From contig JAENWW010000011.1 of the NCBI GenBank assembly GCA_016649875.1, forward strand, positions 1 to 49,428: a DNA stretch of 49,428 nucleotides. Reading direction: 5' to 3'. Of this stretch, positions 1 to 7,971 are shown one piece after another. Within the stretch, counting starts at the first letter, position 1, and each line of letters starts with the position of its first letter. The notes beneath the pieces are model-generated. The model made no database searches and was not told where the DNA came from. It saw only the letters and a list, made by a program, of their open reading frames with translations. Source of the DNA: Coriobacteriia bacterium (GTDB lineage: Bacteria > Actinomycetota > Coriobacteriia > WRKU01 > JAENWW01). The translations under genes and the position numbers were made by a program.

Positions 1-60
1 CACCGCAACTGCAACAGGTTCAACCACCGCAACTGCAACAGGTTCAATCACCGCAACTGC
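1..60. repeat. 24-bp tandem repeat in the rpsB 3' end
   Basis: Two nearly identical 24-bp units (1-24 and 25-48, differing in the last base) and the first half of a third (49-60). Being a multiple of three, each unit adds eight residues, (I/V)EPVAVAV, to the S2 tail without disturbing the frame. The array may continue beyond the left edge. Confidence 0.9.
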
Positions 61-777
61 GGCCTCTTGGGCCTGGGCTTCCGCCTCGGCGTTAACTCCA
101 CCGTTACCCTCGATGATTGCAGAAGAGATGACGTTTGCCATCAACGCGACCGCACGAATCGCATCATCGTTTGCGGGGATGGGGAAATCCACTTCGTCAG
201 GGTCGGCGTTGGTATCGATCATTCCGATAATCGGAATCTTGAGTCGGCGAGCTTCGGCGATTGCAATTGCCTCACGCTTTGTGTCGACGACGAATATGGC
301 GGCGGGAAGTGCCTTCATATTACGAATGCCTTCGAGGTTCGCCTGAAGCTTTGCAAGCTCTTTACCCTTGAGGATCTGCTCTTTCTTGGGCAAAGTCGCC
401 ATAACGCCGCTTTCAATCATCCCCTCGATTTGCTCCATGTATGCCACTCGGCTTCGAACGGTCTCGAAGTTGGTGAGCATGCCGCCGAGCCAACGGTGGG
501 TCACATAAGGCATACCGGCCGCGGTTGCTGCGTTGAACAAAGGCTCTTGAGCCTGTTTCTTCGTACCTACGAACAAGATGGCTCCGCCACGCTTGCCGGT
601 GGACAATGCATACTTATAAGCCTTTTCAAGCTCTGTCATTGTTTTTTGGAGGTTGAGAATGTAGATGCCGCTACGTTCAGCGAAGATATAGGGCTTCATC
701 TTAGGATTCCAACGACGGGTCTGATGCCCGAAATGTACGCCTGCCTCGAGCAAGCCACGCATAGTTACTACTGCCAT
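1..777 (-). CDS. rpsB: Ribosomal protein uS2, partial (C-terminus cut by window edge)
   Basis: Small-subunit protein that binds 16S rRNA late in 30S assembly. The protein reads MAVVTMRGLLEAGVHFGHQ and continues through S2 landmarks such as GTKKQAQ, HRWLGGMLTNF and IPANDDAIRAV. The usual ~230-residue body is complete. It is followed by an Ala/Glu-rich tail running into an 8-residue repeat (I/V)EPVAVAV, which is still open at base 1, so the stop codon lies outside the window. The start ATG at 777 has an AAAGGAAGG ribosome-binding site. It has its own promoter and a leader of about 110 nt. tsf is expected next, to the left, but is not visible. Confidence 0.96.
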   Translation of the reverse strand, partial: MAVVTMRGLLEAGVHFGHQTRRWNPKMKPYIFAERSGIYILNLQKTMTELEKAYKYALSTGKRGGAILFVGTKKQAQEPLFNAATAAGMPYVTHRWLGGMLTNFETVRSRVAYMEQIEGMIESGVMATLPKKEQILKGKELAKLQANLEGIRNMKALPAAIFVVDTKREAIAIAEARRLKIPIIGMIDTNADPDEVDFPIPANDDAIRAVALMANVISSAIIEGNGGVNAEAEAQAQEAAVAVIEPVAVAVVEPVAVAV

Positions 778-893
778 TGCAGTACCTTCCTTTCGGTTGT
801 CTCTTCCGCGTGCTTCAACCTCATGACGCTACCGTTTTATCTCGGCACCAAGCGTATGAGTCCACAACGCGTGCTAATTTTTCGAACCCGATT

Positions 894-922
894 ATTTTAC
901 GGGGTAATGTGCATAAACGCAA
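894..922 (-). promoter_or_regulatory. Promoter for rpsB
   Basis: On the minus strand a -35 box TTGCGT (917-922) and a -10 box TAAAAT (894-899) are separated by 17 bp. Transcription would start near 887, giving a ~110-nt leader before rpsB. The rest of the 778-1054 gap holds no convincing gene. Confidence 0.6.
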
Positions 923-1054
923 GTTGCATAAGGACTCTGATTTTTACAAACATACGTCGTTAATTGTCAGACTTAACGCAAAACTGGGGGGTGCGGACAA
1001 AATCCTGGATCTGATTTGAAACAGGAGGATATCTATGCACTCACAAGAGCAAAT

Positions 1055-2110
1055 TTATAACTTTTTAACTTTTGCTTTTCTTTTTCCAAGCCAAAACATG
1101 AAACCACCCAAAATAACAACCCCAAGAATAACTATAAAATAGAGTGTTCCGGTTTGTGTTTTAGCAATTGACTGATTTGCTTGTTCAGCATATTTTTCAA
1201 CTGCCGTATTGTTGATATTAAAACTCTCTTCCACAATTCTTTCTTCTCCCGCTACGTTGGCAGTAATAGAAAGAGTGTATTTTCCGGGCTCCAGTGCAGG
1301 GTTATCCCAGTGCATAGGAAAATTTATTTGTGTTTTGGGTGCCATGATTATGGGCTCAAACTTGCCTGCAAAGAGTTCTTGCCCGTCTTTGTTGGTTACT
1401 TTATATACTCCAGATATCTGCCTTTGAATCATTTGAGCATCGTTACGCATCTCAATAAAGACGTTTGGCCCGACGGGATTAAAACCTGCTTTCCCAAAAG
1501 TAAACGCGGGTGCTGGCATATCAGGTAAATCGAGTTGGATGGCTACTGCAAAAACCGTCTTTGTTATCACTTTAAATTTTGCTTCATCCTTTTTAGTTTC
1601 TTCTTTAACATCTTCGTTAACATCTTCGCTTGCAGGTGCTTTTTCACTAATCAGTACCCCTCCAAGTATGCTTCCACTTTGCATATCTGGTACTGTAACC
1701 TCAACAGGAATGTTGACAGTCTCATTGGGTTTTATAATAACTTCATTATCTGTCAAAATATAATTGGATAAAACAAAAAACTTATCTAATAAAATTGTCT
1801 CCGGAGAGTCTATCTCTGCAGCATAAAATATTCCACCCTCAGGACGAGTATAAGCATTAGCTGGTGCACAAGTTACCACAATGTTTTCTTTTTTATTATT
1901 TGTAATTTGCATGTAGATGGTCTGCTTATCACCTGAGTTTACTAACAGATTAAAATACCCGGTCACTCCCGCCTTTTGGTTCTCGGGTAATATGGGTTTC
2001 ACAGACATAGGCTGCTCCGCAGCGCCAGCGCTTGCCACACAGGGGAACACAGCAGCACATAATATTATAAACAGCACAAACATAAAAGTAAAAAATCTTA
2101 TGTACTTCAT
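1055..2110 (-). CDS. DUF916/DUF3324 (WxLIP-type) membrane-anchored surface protein
   Basis: 351 residues: an N-terminal signal segment (about 5-28), two Ig-like extracellular domains (about 35-160, matching DUF916, and 180-305, matching DUF3324), then one C-terminal membrane helix (about 325-345) and a basic tail KRKAKVKKL. In Firmicutes such proteins, called WxL-interacting proteins, are encoded beside WxL surface proteins and help hold them at the cell wall. Here the gene lies directly downstream of a WxL-like gene, both behind a c-di-GMP riboswitch. Start ATG 2110 follows an AGAGAGGAA site. The DNA is clearly more AT-rich than the flanking rpsB and xerC, which suggests acquisition. Family assignment is from the sequence pattern; the partner role is inferred from context. 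Confidence 0.8.
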   Translation of the reverse strand: MKYIRFFTFMFVLFIILCAAVFPCVASAGAAEQPMSVKPILPENQKAGVTGYFNLLVNSGDKQTIYMQITNNKKENIVVTCAPANAYTRPEGGIFYAAEIDSPETILLDKFFVLSNYILTDNEVIIKPNETVNIPVEVTVPDMQSGSILGGVLISEKAPASEDVNEDVKEETKKDEAKFKVITKTVFAVAIQLDLPDMPAPAFTFGKAGFNPVGPNVFIEMRNDAQMIQRQISGVYKVTNKDGQELFAGKFEPIIMAPKTQINFPMHWDNPALEPGKYTLSITANVAGEERIVEESFNINNTAVEKYAEQANQSIAKTQTGTLYFIVILGVVILGGFMFWLGKRKAKVKKL

Positions 2111-2170
2111 ACTTCATTCCTCTCTGGCTGTATAGTTACATTCTTCACTAAATAAACATTTTAAACATTT

Positions 2171-2219
2171 AAAAACCATGTCATATGTCTAAGACAATAA
2201 GACATACGACATGGTTTTT
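2171..2219 (-). terminator. Long near-perfect inverted repeat between the WxL and DUF916 genes
   Basis: Arms 2171-2190 and 2200-2219 (20 bp, one G-U pair) enclose a 9-nt loop. The arms begin with A5 and end in T5, so the hairpin could act as an intrinsic terminator on either strand. It would lower the expression of the DUF916 gene relative to the WxL gene. Its length is unusual for a plain terminator, and it may be a mobile repeat. Confidence 0.6.
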
Positions 2220-2309
2220 AAGTTAGATTGAACAACTGCCAACACGGGGACGCTCGAAACCGTCCCCGTGTTTGTAATAAGACATGGTTTTAGCTTAAGT
2301 TAGATTAAG
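2208..2309. repeat. Direct repeat flanking a 12-bp perfect GC hairpin
   Basis: A ~25-bp sequence beginning GACATGG (2208-2232) recurs with a small insertion at 2281-2309. Between the copies sits a perfect 12-bp hairpin (2241-2252 and 2261-2272, loop of 8) whose arm reads AACACGGGGACG. The second copy of the direct repeat overlaps the stop codon of the WxL-like gene. The layout resembles a REP-like palindrome inserted into a duplicated 3' UTR. Confidence 0.65.
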
Positions 2310-2949
2310 CGACTGGTCCCGAAGTAAGTGTTTGAGTAACAGTTGAAGTGTATGTGCCTGCATAGGTAGTTGCTGGTTCAAGAGTTACTGTCATGGGTAG
2401 CATGCTTACAGTATATGTTCCCATCCCCGCATCTATGGGCGCACTTAAAATATTAATACCAGTGGCAGTATCAATCTTGCCCTGCGCTACAGTCATGTTA
2501 GTAACATCTGTAGAGCCTGCACCTGTCGGGGCGACAGCGATGCTTACTGTATCTAATTGTAAAGAGCCTTGAGGCAATGTACCAAGTGAACTAAGTACTG
2601 CAGCGAATTCAGGTGCTTCTACTGTACCGGTACCTACTATTGAAGCTATACCGCCAGTTAATAAAATTGAATGTGCAGCATCCAACGTAAATGCTGATGC
2701 CTGCAAAGAAACCTTCCAGCCATCACCTAACCCTGTAGGATCAGTAAGTTCAGTGTCAGCTACAACCGCTGTTGTAGTTTGTTCGATACCAGTCAAGGTT
2801 ACAGGCGTAAAGTTAGCAATTCCTAACTCTGTAATTGCCAAGGTTCCGCCTGTAATTACTGCATCAGGAGCAGGTGCCGCCGCAAATGCTGCTGATGGCA
2901 TCATCACCAACATTGCTAAAGCTACCGCCATTGTAATGAGTTTTTTCAT
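2305..2949 (-). CDS. WxL-domain-like secreted surface protein
   Basis: 214 residues with a clear Sec signal peptide (about 1-24, ending PSAAFA-AAP). The rest resembles one WxL domain: a GW motif (DGWKVSLQAS) in the first third and a C-terminal end AGTYTSTVTQTLTSGPVA like the usual TLTWTLxxAP ending. Classical WxL domains bind peptidoglycan through two Trp-x-Leu motifs. Here the first is W-K-V and in the second the Trp is replaced (Q-T-L), so this is a divergent member. Start: an upstream GTG at 2964 is in frame, but the GGAGG site lies between it and ATG 2949, so 2949 is the start. The gene is preceded by a c-di-GMP-I riboswitch and followed by a DUF916 gene. Confidence 0.72.
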   Translation of the reverse strand: MKKLITMAVALAMLVMMPSAAFAAAPAPDAVITGGTLAITELGIANFTPVTLTGIEQTTTAVVADTELTDPTGLGDGWKVSLQASAFTLDAAHSILLTGGIASIVGTGTVEAPEFAAVLSSLGTLPQGSLQLDTVSIAVAPTGAGSTDVTNMTVAQGKIDTATGINILSAPIDAGMGTYTVSMLPMTVTLEPATTYAGTYTSTVTQTLTSGPVA

Positions 2950-3034
2950 CTTTCTTTCCTCCACTTTCTTATTTATTACCTTTTTATGTAATAAAGATGA
3001 GATTCACGTATTTTTGCAACAAAAATAACCTACA

Positions 3035-3125
3035 TTCGGGAACCGGCTGTCATGCACTACTGTGCGAAGACCCTTGGCTTTGCGTCCCCAGCTTTCGCTA
3101 GGTTTGCCTTTGTCACTATACGGCT
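3035..3125 (-). promoter_or_regulatory. c-di-GMP-I (GEMM-I) riboswitch
   Basis: Read on the minus strand, the class signature occurs in order: GTGACAAAGGCAAACC, a GAAA-capped hairpin (CTAGCGAAAGCTGG), GACGCAAAGCC, GGGTCT, a second hairpin (GCACAGTAGTGC), then ATGACAGCCGGTT. By alignment to the Vc2 aptamer the G20-equivalent base is G, favouring c-di-GMP over cGAMP. It lies ~85 nt before the WxL-like start. No strong U-tract terminator follows, but an AT-rich hairpin (TTATTAC/GTAATAA) sits just upstream of the ribosome-binding site, so control may be translational. Confidence 0.88.
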
Positions 3126-3132
3126 TATAAAT

Positions 3133-3161
3133 AATGTAGCACAATTATATTGTTTTTTCAA
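3133..3161 (-). promoter_or_regulatory. Promoter for the riboswitch-WxL-DUF916 unit
   Basis: Minus strand: -35 TTGAAA (3156-3161), 17-bp spacer, -10 TACATT (3133-3138). The start would be near 3126, immediately 5' of the riboswitch aptamer. Confidence 0.6.
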
Positions 3162-3220
3162 ATAGTTTATGATTGGTTTATTGTGTGGTATTCGTACATT
3201 ATTCGACCTCCTGAGAATCC

Positions 3221-4108
3221 CTAACCTCTCGGGTGGGTTCGCTTGAAGACCTCTTGAAGTCGTTTGTTGGAAACATGCGTATAGATCTGCGTCGTAGAGA
3301 GATTCGCATGACCGAGCAACTCCTGCACCGTACGAAGATCGGCGCCCTCGTTGAGAAGATCGGTTGCAAAGGTGTGCCGGAGTGTATGCGGTGTGACATG
3401 GGCGCGAATACCCGCCTCAGTCGATCGCTTTTTGACTATCCGCCTCACGGCGTCGCCCGTCAGTTTATTGCCGCGGGCTGATAAAAATAAATATTCACTC
3501 GGAGTCTTTGAAAAACAGGGACGGCCCACGTTGAGCCATTGTGTCATTTTACCGATTGCAAAAGGATGAATGGGCACCACTCGTTGCTTGTCACCTTTTC
3601 CCGTCACCGTGGCATATCCGGCGCGAAAATCGACATCGTTGATTTTTAAATCGCAAAGTTCGGCCACACGCATACCGGAAGCATAAAGTAATTCCAAAAT
3701 CGAACTATCGCGAATATCCTTCGGCTCGATACGCTCCACCGAGTCGAGAAGGGCGGTGATGTCTTCGGCACCCAGAGCTTTCGGCAAATGCTTCGGAAGT
3801 TTGGGACTGCTCAATAAGACGGCCGGATTCTGAGAAATGATTCCTTCTTCCACCAGAAACGAAAAAAACGACCGAAGGCACGCCATTCTCCTTGCGATGG
3901 TAGTGCGTGCATATGAAGCTGAATCGAGTTCTGACAGATAGAGACGCAGCGTACGGTGCGACAGATGGACCGGATCGATATCATTGATTTGCGCCCATCG
4001 GATATATGAATTGAGATCGGAACCATAAGAACTCACCGTGTGAGAAGACAGGCCTCTCACATCACCCACATTTCGTAAAAATCTATCTATCAGCTCATCG
4101 TAATTCAC
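3221..4108 (-). CDS. xerC: Tyrosine recombinase XerC/XerD family
   Basis: 295 residues, the normal length for Xer recombinases, which resolve chromosome dimers at dif. The N-terminal SAM-like domain covers about 1-95. Catalytic residues are visible: Arg in LLYASGMRVAEL, Lys in TGKGDKQRVVP, His-x-x-Arg in HTLRHTFATDL, His in ELLGHANLSTTQ and the nucleophile Tyr in TQIYTHV. The GTG start overlaps the trmFO stop by 4 nt (GTGA), so the two are translationally coupled. In Firmicutes the XerC homologue (codV) also follows trmFO, so the xerC name rests on context; XerD is not excluded. Confidence 0.9.
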   Translation of the reverse strand: MNYDELIDRFLRNVGDVRGLSSHTVSSYGSDLNSYIRWAQINDIDPVHLSHRTLRLYLSELDSASYARTTIARRMACLRSFFSFLVEEGIISQNPAVLLSSPKLPKHLPKALGAEDITALLDSVERIEPKDIRDSSILELLYASGMRVAELCDLKINDVDFRAGYATVTGKGDKQRVVPIHPFAIGKMTQWLNVGRPCFSKTPSEYLFLSARGNKLTGDAVRRIVKKRSTEAGIRAHVTPHTLRHTFATDLLNEGADLRTVQELLGHANLSTTQIYTHVSNKRLQEVFKRTHPRG

Positions 4109-5538
4109 TGCACGCGGTCTTTTCTTTTTCGAATTTCGTCGGGAACCGATTCAATCTCTTCTTTTAACGCATTATACCGAGAAGTAAGCGAAGCGAAATC
4201 GAATGTTTCGCCGAGTGTGCTCAAATACTTGTAGAGTTCCTCCATGGAGCGCAGAGCGTATTTTTTATACCGTGCGCGCTTTCCTTTTTCTTTTTCTACA
4301 AGTGGCTGCATTATCCCGAAGTTCACATGCATGGGCTGATAATCGATGGTGTCACTCGAATGCGCATACTCCATGAGCGAACCGAGAACGGTGACGCTCG
4401 GAAGCACCACGCTTTTCTTCCCTTGTATCCTCCGAATAACATTGAGCGCGCAGAGCTGCCCCGAAGCAATCGCCTCGGTGTACCCTTCGGTTCCCGCAAT
4501 CTGCCCTGCGAGAAATATGTTTTTCTCAGCTTTGAGAGAAAGGTCGATATTTTGCACTCGGGGAGCGTCAACGAAGGTGTTGCGGTGCATGACACCATAA
4601 CGCTCGAAACGGGCATCCCCCATGCCCGGAAGCAATGAGAATACTCTCTTTTGCTCCGGCCACGTAAGGTTCGTCTGAAACCCGACGAGGTTATATGCTT
4701 GTTTCGCTACGGTTTCGCACCTTAGCTGTACCAAAGCAAACGGCCATCTTCCTGTACGCGGGTCATCGATTCCCACAGGTTTGAGCGCACCGTAGCGTAG
4801 GGCATCGTATCCCTTGCGGGCGATTTCCTCCACAGGTTGACATGCGTTGAAAAAATCGCTTTGCTCGAACACTTTATCGTGAACACGTCGGGCAGAAATG
4901 AGTTCGTGGTAAAACACATCGTACTCATCTCTGTCCAACGCAATGTTGAGATAATCATCACCGGCACCTTTTCCGTAACGCGATGCCGCAAAAACCCGAC
5001 TTCCATCAAGCGATTCAGCAGAAACGATGGGAGCCGCGGCATCATAAAAGAACAGACTTGCGCCCGTATAGGAACCGAGGCTTTTCGCAAGCGCCTCTGA
5101 GACAAGGGGGCCGGCAGCGACTATCACCGGAGTTTGTTCGGCGGCTTTTTGCAAATCCGTAAACTCTTCTCGAATAAAATCGATTCGGTCTTCCCGATTG
5201 AGCAGTTCGGTGATTTCTTCGGAAAATCTCTCACGATCGATTGCGAGAGCACTCCCCGCAGGAACGCGAAATCGGTAGGCCACTTCGAGAAGTCGACTGC
5301 CCATCAGTGCGAGCTCGCGCTTGAGAAGCCCGGCGGCCGTCGTGGGATCATCACTCTTAAAAGAATTCGAGCAGACGAGTTCAGCGGCACCGTCACCATG
5401 GTGCGCCGGCGAAGACATGCTCGGACGCATTTCGAAAAGTGCGACGCTGAGACCCGATGCGGCACACTGCAAGGCTGCTTCGCTCCCGCTCAGCCCCGCA
5501 CCGACGACAACCACATCGTAGAGAGAATAATCTCGCAC
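4105..5538 (-). CDS. trmFO: Methylenetetrahydrofolate-tRNA (uracil-5)-methyltransferase TrmFO
   Basis: 477 residues, slightly longer than the usual ~440. The enzyme uses FAD and methylene-THF to form m5U54 in the T-loop of tRNAs. A dinucleotide-binding motif VVVGAGLSGSEAAL opens the protein; AELVCSNSFKSD and the C-terminal FLAGQIAGTEGYTEA are GidA/TrmFO signatures. The extra length is a charged C-terminal tail. Start codon GTG. It lies 18 nt after dprA, whereas topA normally stands between these two genes in Firmicutes. Confidence 0.94.
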   Translation of the reverse strand: MRDYSLYDVVVVGAGLSGSEAALQCAASGLSVALFEMRPSMSSPAHHGDGAAELVCSNSFKSDDPTTAAGLLKRELALMGSRLLEVAYRFRVPAGSALAIDRERFSEEITELLNREDRIDFIREEFTDLQKAAEQTPVIVAAGPLVSEALAKSLGSYTGASLFFYDAAAPIVSAESLDGSRVFAASRYGKGAGDDYLNIALDRDEYDVFYHELISARRVHDKVFEQSDFFNACQPVEEIARKGYDALRYGALKPVGIDDPRTGRWPFALVQLRCETVAKQAYNLVGFQTNLTWPEQKRVFSLLPGMGDARFERYGVMHRNTFVDAPRVQNIDLSLKAEKNIFLAGQIAGTEGYTEAIASGQLCALNVIRRIQGKKSVVLPSVTVLGSLMEYAHSSDTIDYQPMHVNFGIMQPLVEKEKGKRARYKKYALRSMEELYKYLSTLGETFDFASLTSRYNALKEEIESVPDEIRKRKDRVQ

Positions 5539-5556
5539 AGTACCCCTTCATCACTT

Positions 5557-6465
5557 TTAACCTTTGATACCGTCAATAGTCAGTATAGCGAACCGACCGC
5601 CCGCAAATCGAGTAGCCACTCCCCGATTTTCCAGCTCATGAATGGCAATGACTGCTTGCTGAACCGGAATACAACATACATGGGCGACCTCTTCGGGAGT
5701 GAGAGCCTCGGCACGGAGAGCTTCTATCAGTTTTGATTCGGCACCGATGCGCTCCTGACTCTTTCGGTTGCTCGGATTCGGCAAATCGGCAAGCGAACAA
5801 GCTACGAGAAAATCTTCACGGTTTGCGATAACCGTAGCCCCTTCAGCGATGAGACGGTTGGGACCGGCACAGGTATAACAAAATATCGAGCCCGGAACGG
5901 CGGCTACCGGAGTGCCGAGTTCGGCTGCGGCGTTGATCGTGGAAAATGTACCGCTCGGAATGCGAGCCTCGACCACAACCACCAAATCAACCAGCGCCGC
6001 CAATAAACGGTTTCTTTCAACGAAACGATATTTCATGGGAGGCGTTCCCCACTCATATTCCGAAACGACAGCCCCCGAGTCGGCAATTTCCCGCATGAGC
6101 TTTGATGCATTGCTCGGATATATAACATCCGCCCCACACCCGAGCACCGCCACGGTTTTTCCTCCGACGGCCAAGGACGCACGGTGCGCAGCTTGATCAC
6201 AGCCCCTGGCACACCCCGAAAAAGTCGTGAAACCCATCTCACTCGCCCATGTGGCGACGAGTGTCGCCGCTTTCAACCCGTAGGGGGTCGCTTTTCGTGC
6301 ACCGATTATCGCAACACCGTGATCGAGACAGGAGATGTCTCCGACCGCATAAAGTTTTTCCCATTTCCCCTCGTACTGTCTCAACCGAACAGGATAAAGA
6401 GGCGAGCTTTTTTCGAGTTCATGTCGTTTGTCGGAGGAACGGTTACCCTGTATGTCGTTATACAT
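5557..6465 (-). CDS. dprA: DNA-processing protein DprA (Smf)
   Basis: 302 residues. DprA loads RecA on incoming single-stranded DNA during natural transformation. The Rossmann-like core is clear: VAIIGARKATPYG, FSGCARGCDQAAHRASL, KTVAVLGCGADVIYP, and the NRLLAALVDLVVVVEA stretch. A C-terminal winged-helix domain (about 235-300) matches the DprA family. The first 8 nt overlap the end of yifB/comM. Together with the neighbouring comM-like gene it suggests some capacity for transformation or DNA uptake processing, though no uptake genes are in the window. Confidence 0.93.
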   Translation of the reverse strand: MYNDIQGNRSSDKRHELEKSSPLYPVRLRQYEGKWEKLYAVGDISCLDHGVAIIGARKATPYGLKAATLVATWASEMGFTTFSGCARGCDQAAHRASLAVGGKTVAVLGCGADVIYPSNASKLMREIADSGAVVSEYEWGTPPMKYRFVERNRLLAALVDLVVVVEARIPSGTFSTINAAAELGTPVAAVPGSIFCYTCAGPNRLIAEGATVIANREDFLVACSLADLPNPSNRKSQERIGAESKLIEALRAEALTPEEVAHVCCIPVQQAVIAIHELENRGVATRFAGGRFAILTIDGIKG

Positions 6466-7969
6466 GAATGTTGTTCCAATCGCTTCTAAACTCCAAAGCT
6501 TCGAATATGCACGGTTCGTCTATGCGATAGCTTCCTTTGAGATCTGCAATGGTACGGGCGACTCTGAGCGTCTTGAGAAGAGCCCGGGAGGATAAACTCT
6601 CTTTGAGTGCTCCGCGAAGAAGGATGTCTTTCGCATCTTGATTAAGCATTCTGTCGTTGACGAGTTGCGTTTTTGCAACTCTCGAACCGTAATCGAGGTT
6701 CGCATCTTTGCGAAATCGAACGGCTCGTGCGATGTCGCGATAGATATCTTTTGAAAATATTCTCGCATTGTCATCCTGTAAAAGACGATCCGAACTGACG
6801 CGTCGTACCCAGCAGACCATATCGAAGCGATCCATCAGAGGTCCTCCGACGCGATTTTGGTAGGTGGTTATATTGCTCTCACTGCACTTGCAACGATCTC
6901 CCGGCTCACCGAAGTAACCGCACGGACAAGGGTTCGATGCCGCGACGAGTAAGAAATTCGAGGGAAATTCCACCGTTCCTTGCGCGCGGACTATCGATAC
7001 TCTCCCATCCTGAATCGGAGTACGCAGAGATTGCAGCGCCGAAGGGGCGAATTGTGTCAACTCGTCGAGGAAGAGTACTCCGTTATGAGCCAGTGAGACC
7101 TCTCCGGGAGACGCCGGATGACCTCCCCCGATGAGACCTGTGAGACTCGCGCTATGATGCGGCGCCCGAAAAGGAACTTGGCCGAACTGATAACCTTGTT
7201 GGCGCGTCGAGACCGAATATACCAATGCGGTTTCCAGAGCTTCTTGCGAGGTGAGAGGCGGCATAATGGAGGGAATACGCGATGCAAGCATGGTCTTTCC
7301 CGTCCCGGGTGGACCTATCAGCAAAAGATTGTGACGACCGGCTGCCGCAATTTCCAGTGCACGTATGACGAGTTCTTGCCCGACGATATCTGAAAAATCA
7401 AGATACCTACAGGCCGGATTGATTTTCGCTTCTTTCCTCTTATCCGGAACGATTGCCTTAAATTGCGCCGTCGTCTCCGATTTCATGAGTTCACCGAGTG
7501 ATTTGACCTCCCGGTATCTCGCTTTGGCCAACGAGCAAGACTCACCGGCTTCATTTCCGACGAACGTCTTTCCATTATCGTGAGCGTAAATCGCATACGC
7601 GACGTGGCCCGACACGCCACGGACTCTACCGGTAAGCGATAGTTCTCCGATGAAAACCGCATCTTCGTTCACGCGCGCTGACAGCTGATTGCTTGCCAAG
7701 GCGATACCGACGGCTATAGCCAAGTCGAATCCGGTACCGTGCTTCTTCAAGGGAGCCGGAGCCAGGTTGACTGTGACGCGCTTCTGAGGAATGCCCAAAC
7801 CGCAAGATTTAAGCGCCGAGAACACTCGCTCCCTTGCTTCCTGAACGGCCGTATCGGCAAGACCCACAATCTTCAGTGAGGGCAAACCGTCGGTGACATG
7901 AACCTCTACCTGAACTCTTTGTGCTTGGATACCGTTGAGCGTAGCCGTTTCGACCACTGCATAGGGCAT
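6458..7969 (-). CDS. yifB: YifB/ComM family Mg-chelatase-like AAA+ ATPase
   Basis: 503 residues, the usual length. The N-terminal ChlI-type (Lon protease-like) domain spans about 1-170. The AAA+ core follows with Walker A GPPGTGKTM, Walker B GVLFLDE and a Mg-chelatase C-terminal domain with the conserved CPCGYFG. ComM in proteobacteria is a hexameric helicase that aids branch migration during transformation; elsewhere the role is less clear. The ATG start is 3 bp after the yraN stop. Confidence 0.93.
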   Translation of the reverse strand: MPYAVVETATLNGIQAQRVQVEVHVTDGLPSLKIVGLADTAVQEARERVFSALKSCGLGIPQKRVTVNLAPAPLKKHGTGFDLAIAVGIALASNQLSARVNEDAVFIGELSLTGRVRGVSGHVAYAIYAHDNGKTFVGNEAGESCSLAKARYREVKSLGELMKSETTAQFKAIVPDKRKEAKINPACRYLDFSDIVGQELVIRALEIAAAGRHNLLLIGPPGTGKTMLASRIPSIMPPLTSQEALETALVYSVSTRQQGYQFGQVPFRAPHHSASLTGLIGGGHPASPGEVSLAHNGVLFLDELTQFAPSALQSLRTPIQDGRVSIVRAQGTVEFPSNFLLVAASNPCPCGYFGEPGDRCKCSESNITTYQNRVGGPLMDRFDMVCWVRRVSSDRLLQDDNARIFSKDIYRDIARAVRFRKDANLDYGSRVAKTQLVNDRMLNQDAKDILLRGALKESLSSRALLKTLRVARTIADLKGSYRIDEPCIFEALEFRSDWNNIHV

Positions 7970-7971
7970 CG

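Noticed and set aside
67-963. 298-codon plus-strand reading frame over rpsB
   Set aside because: It is antisense to a clear S2 gene; its translation resembles no known family and follows from the reverse complement of a conserved coding region.
1035-1142. Short plus-strand ORF with perfect AGGAGG at 1022-1027
   Set aside because: Only ~35 codons, antisense to the end of the DUF916 gene, and Phe/Lys/Pro-rich; not called as a gene, though its start is discussed as a possible IS remnant.
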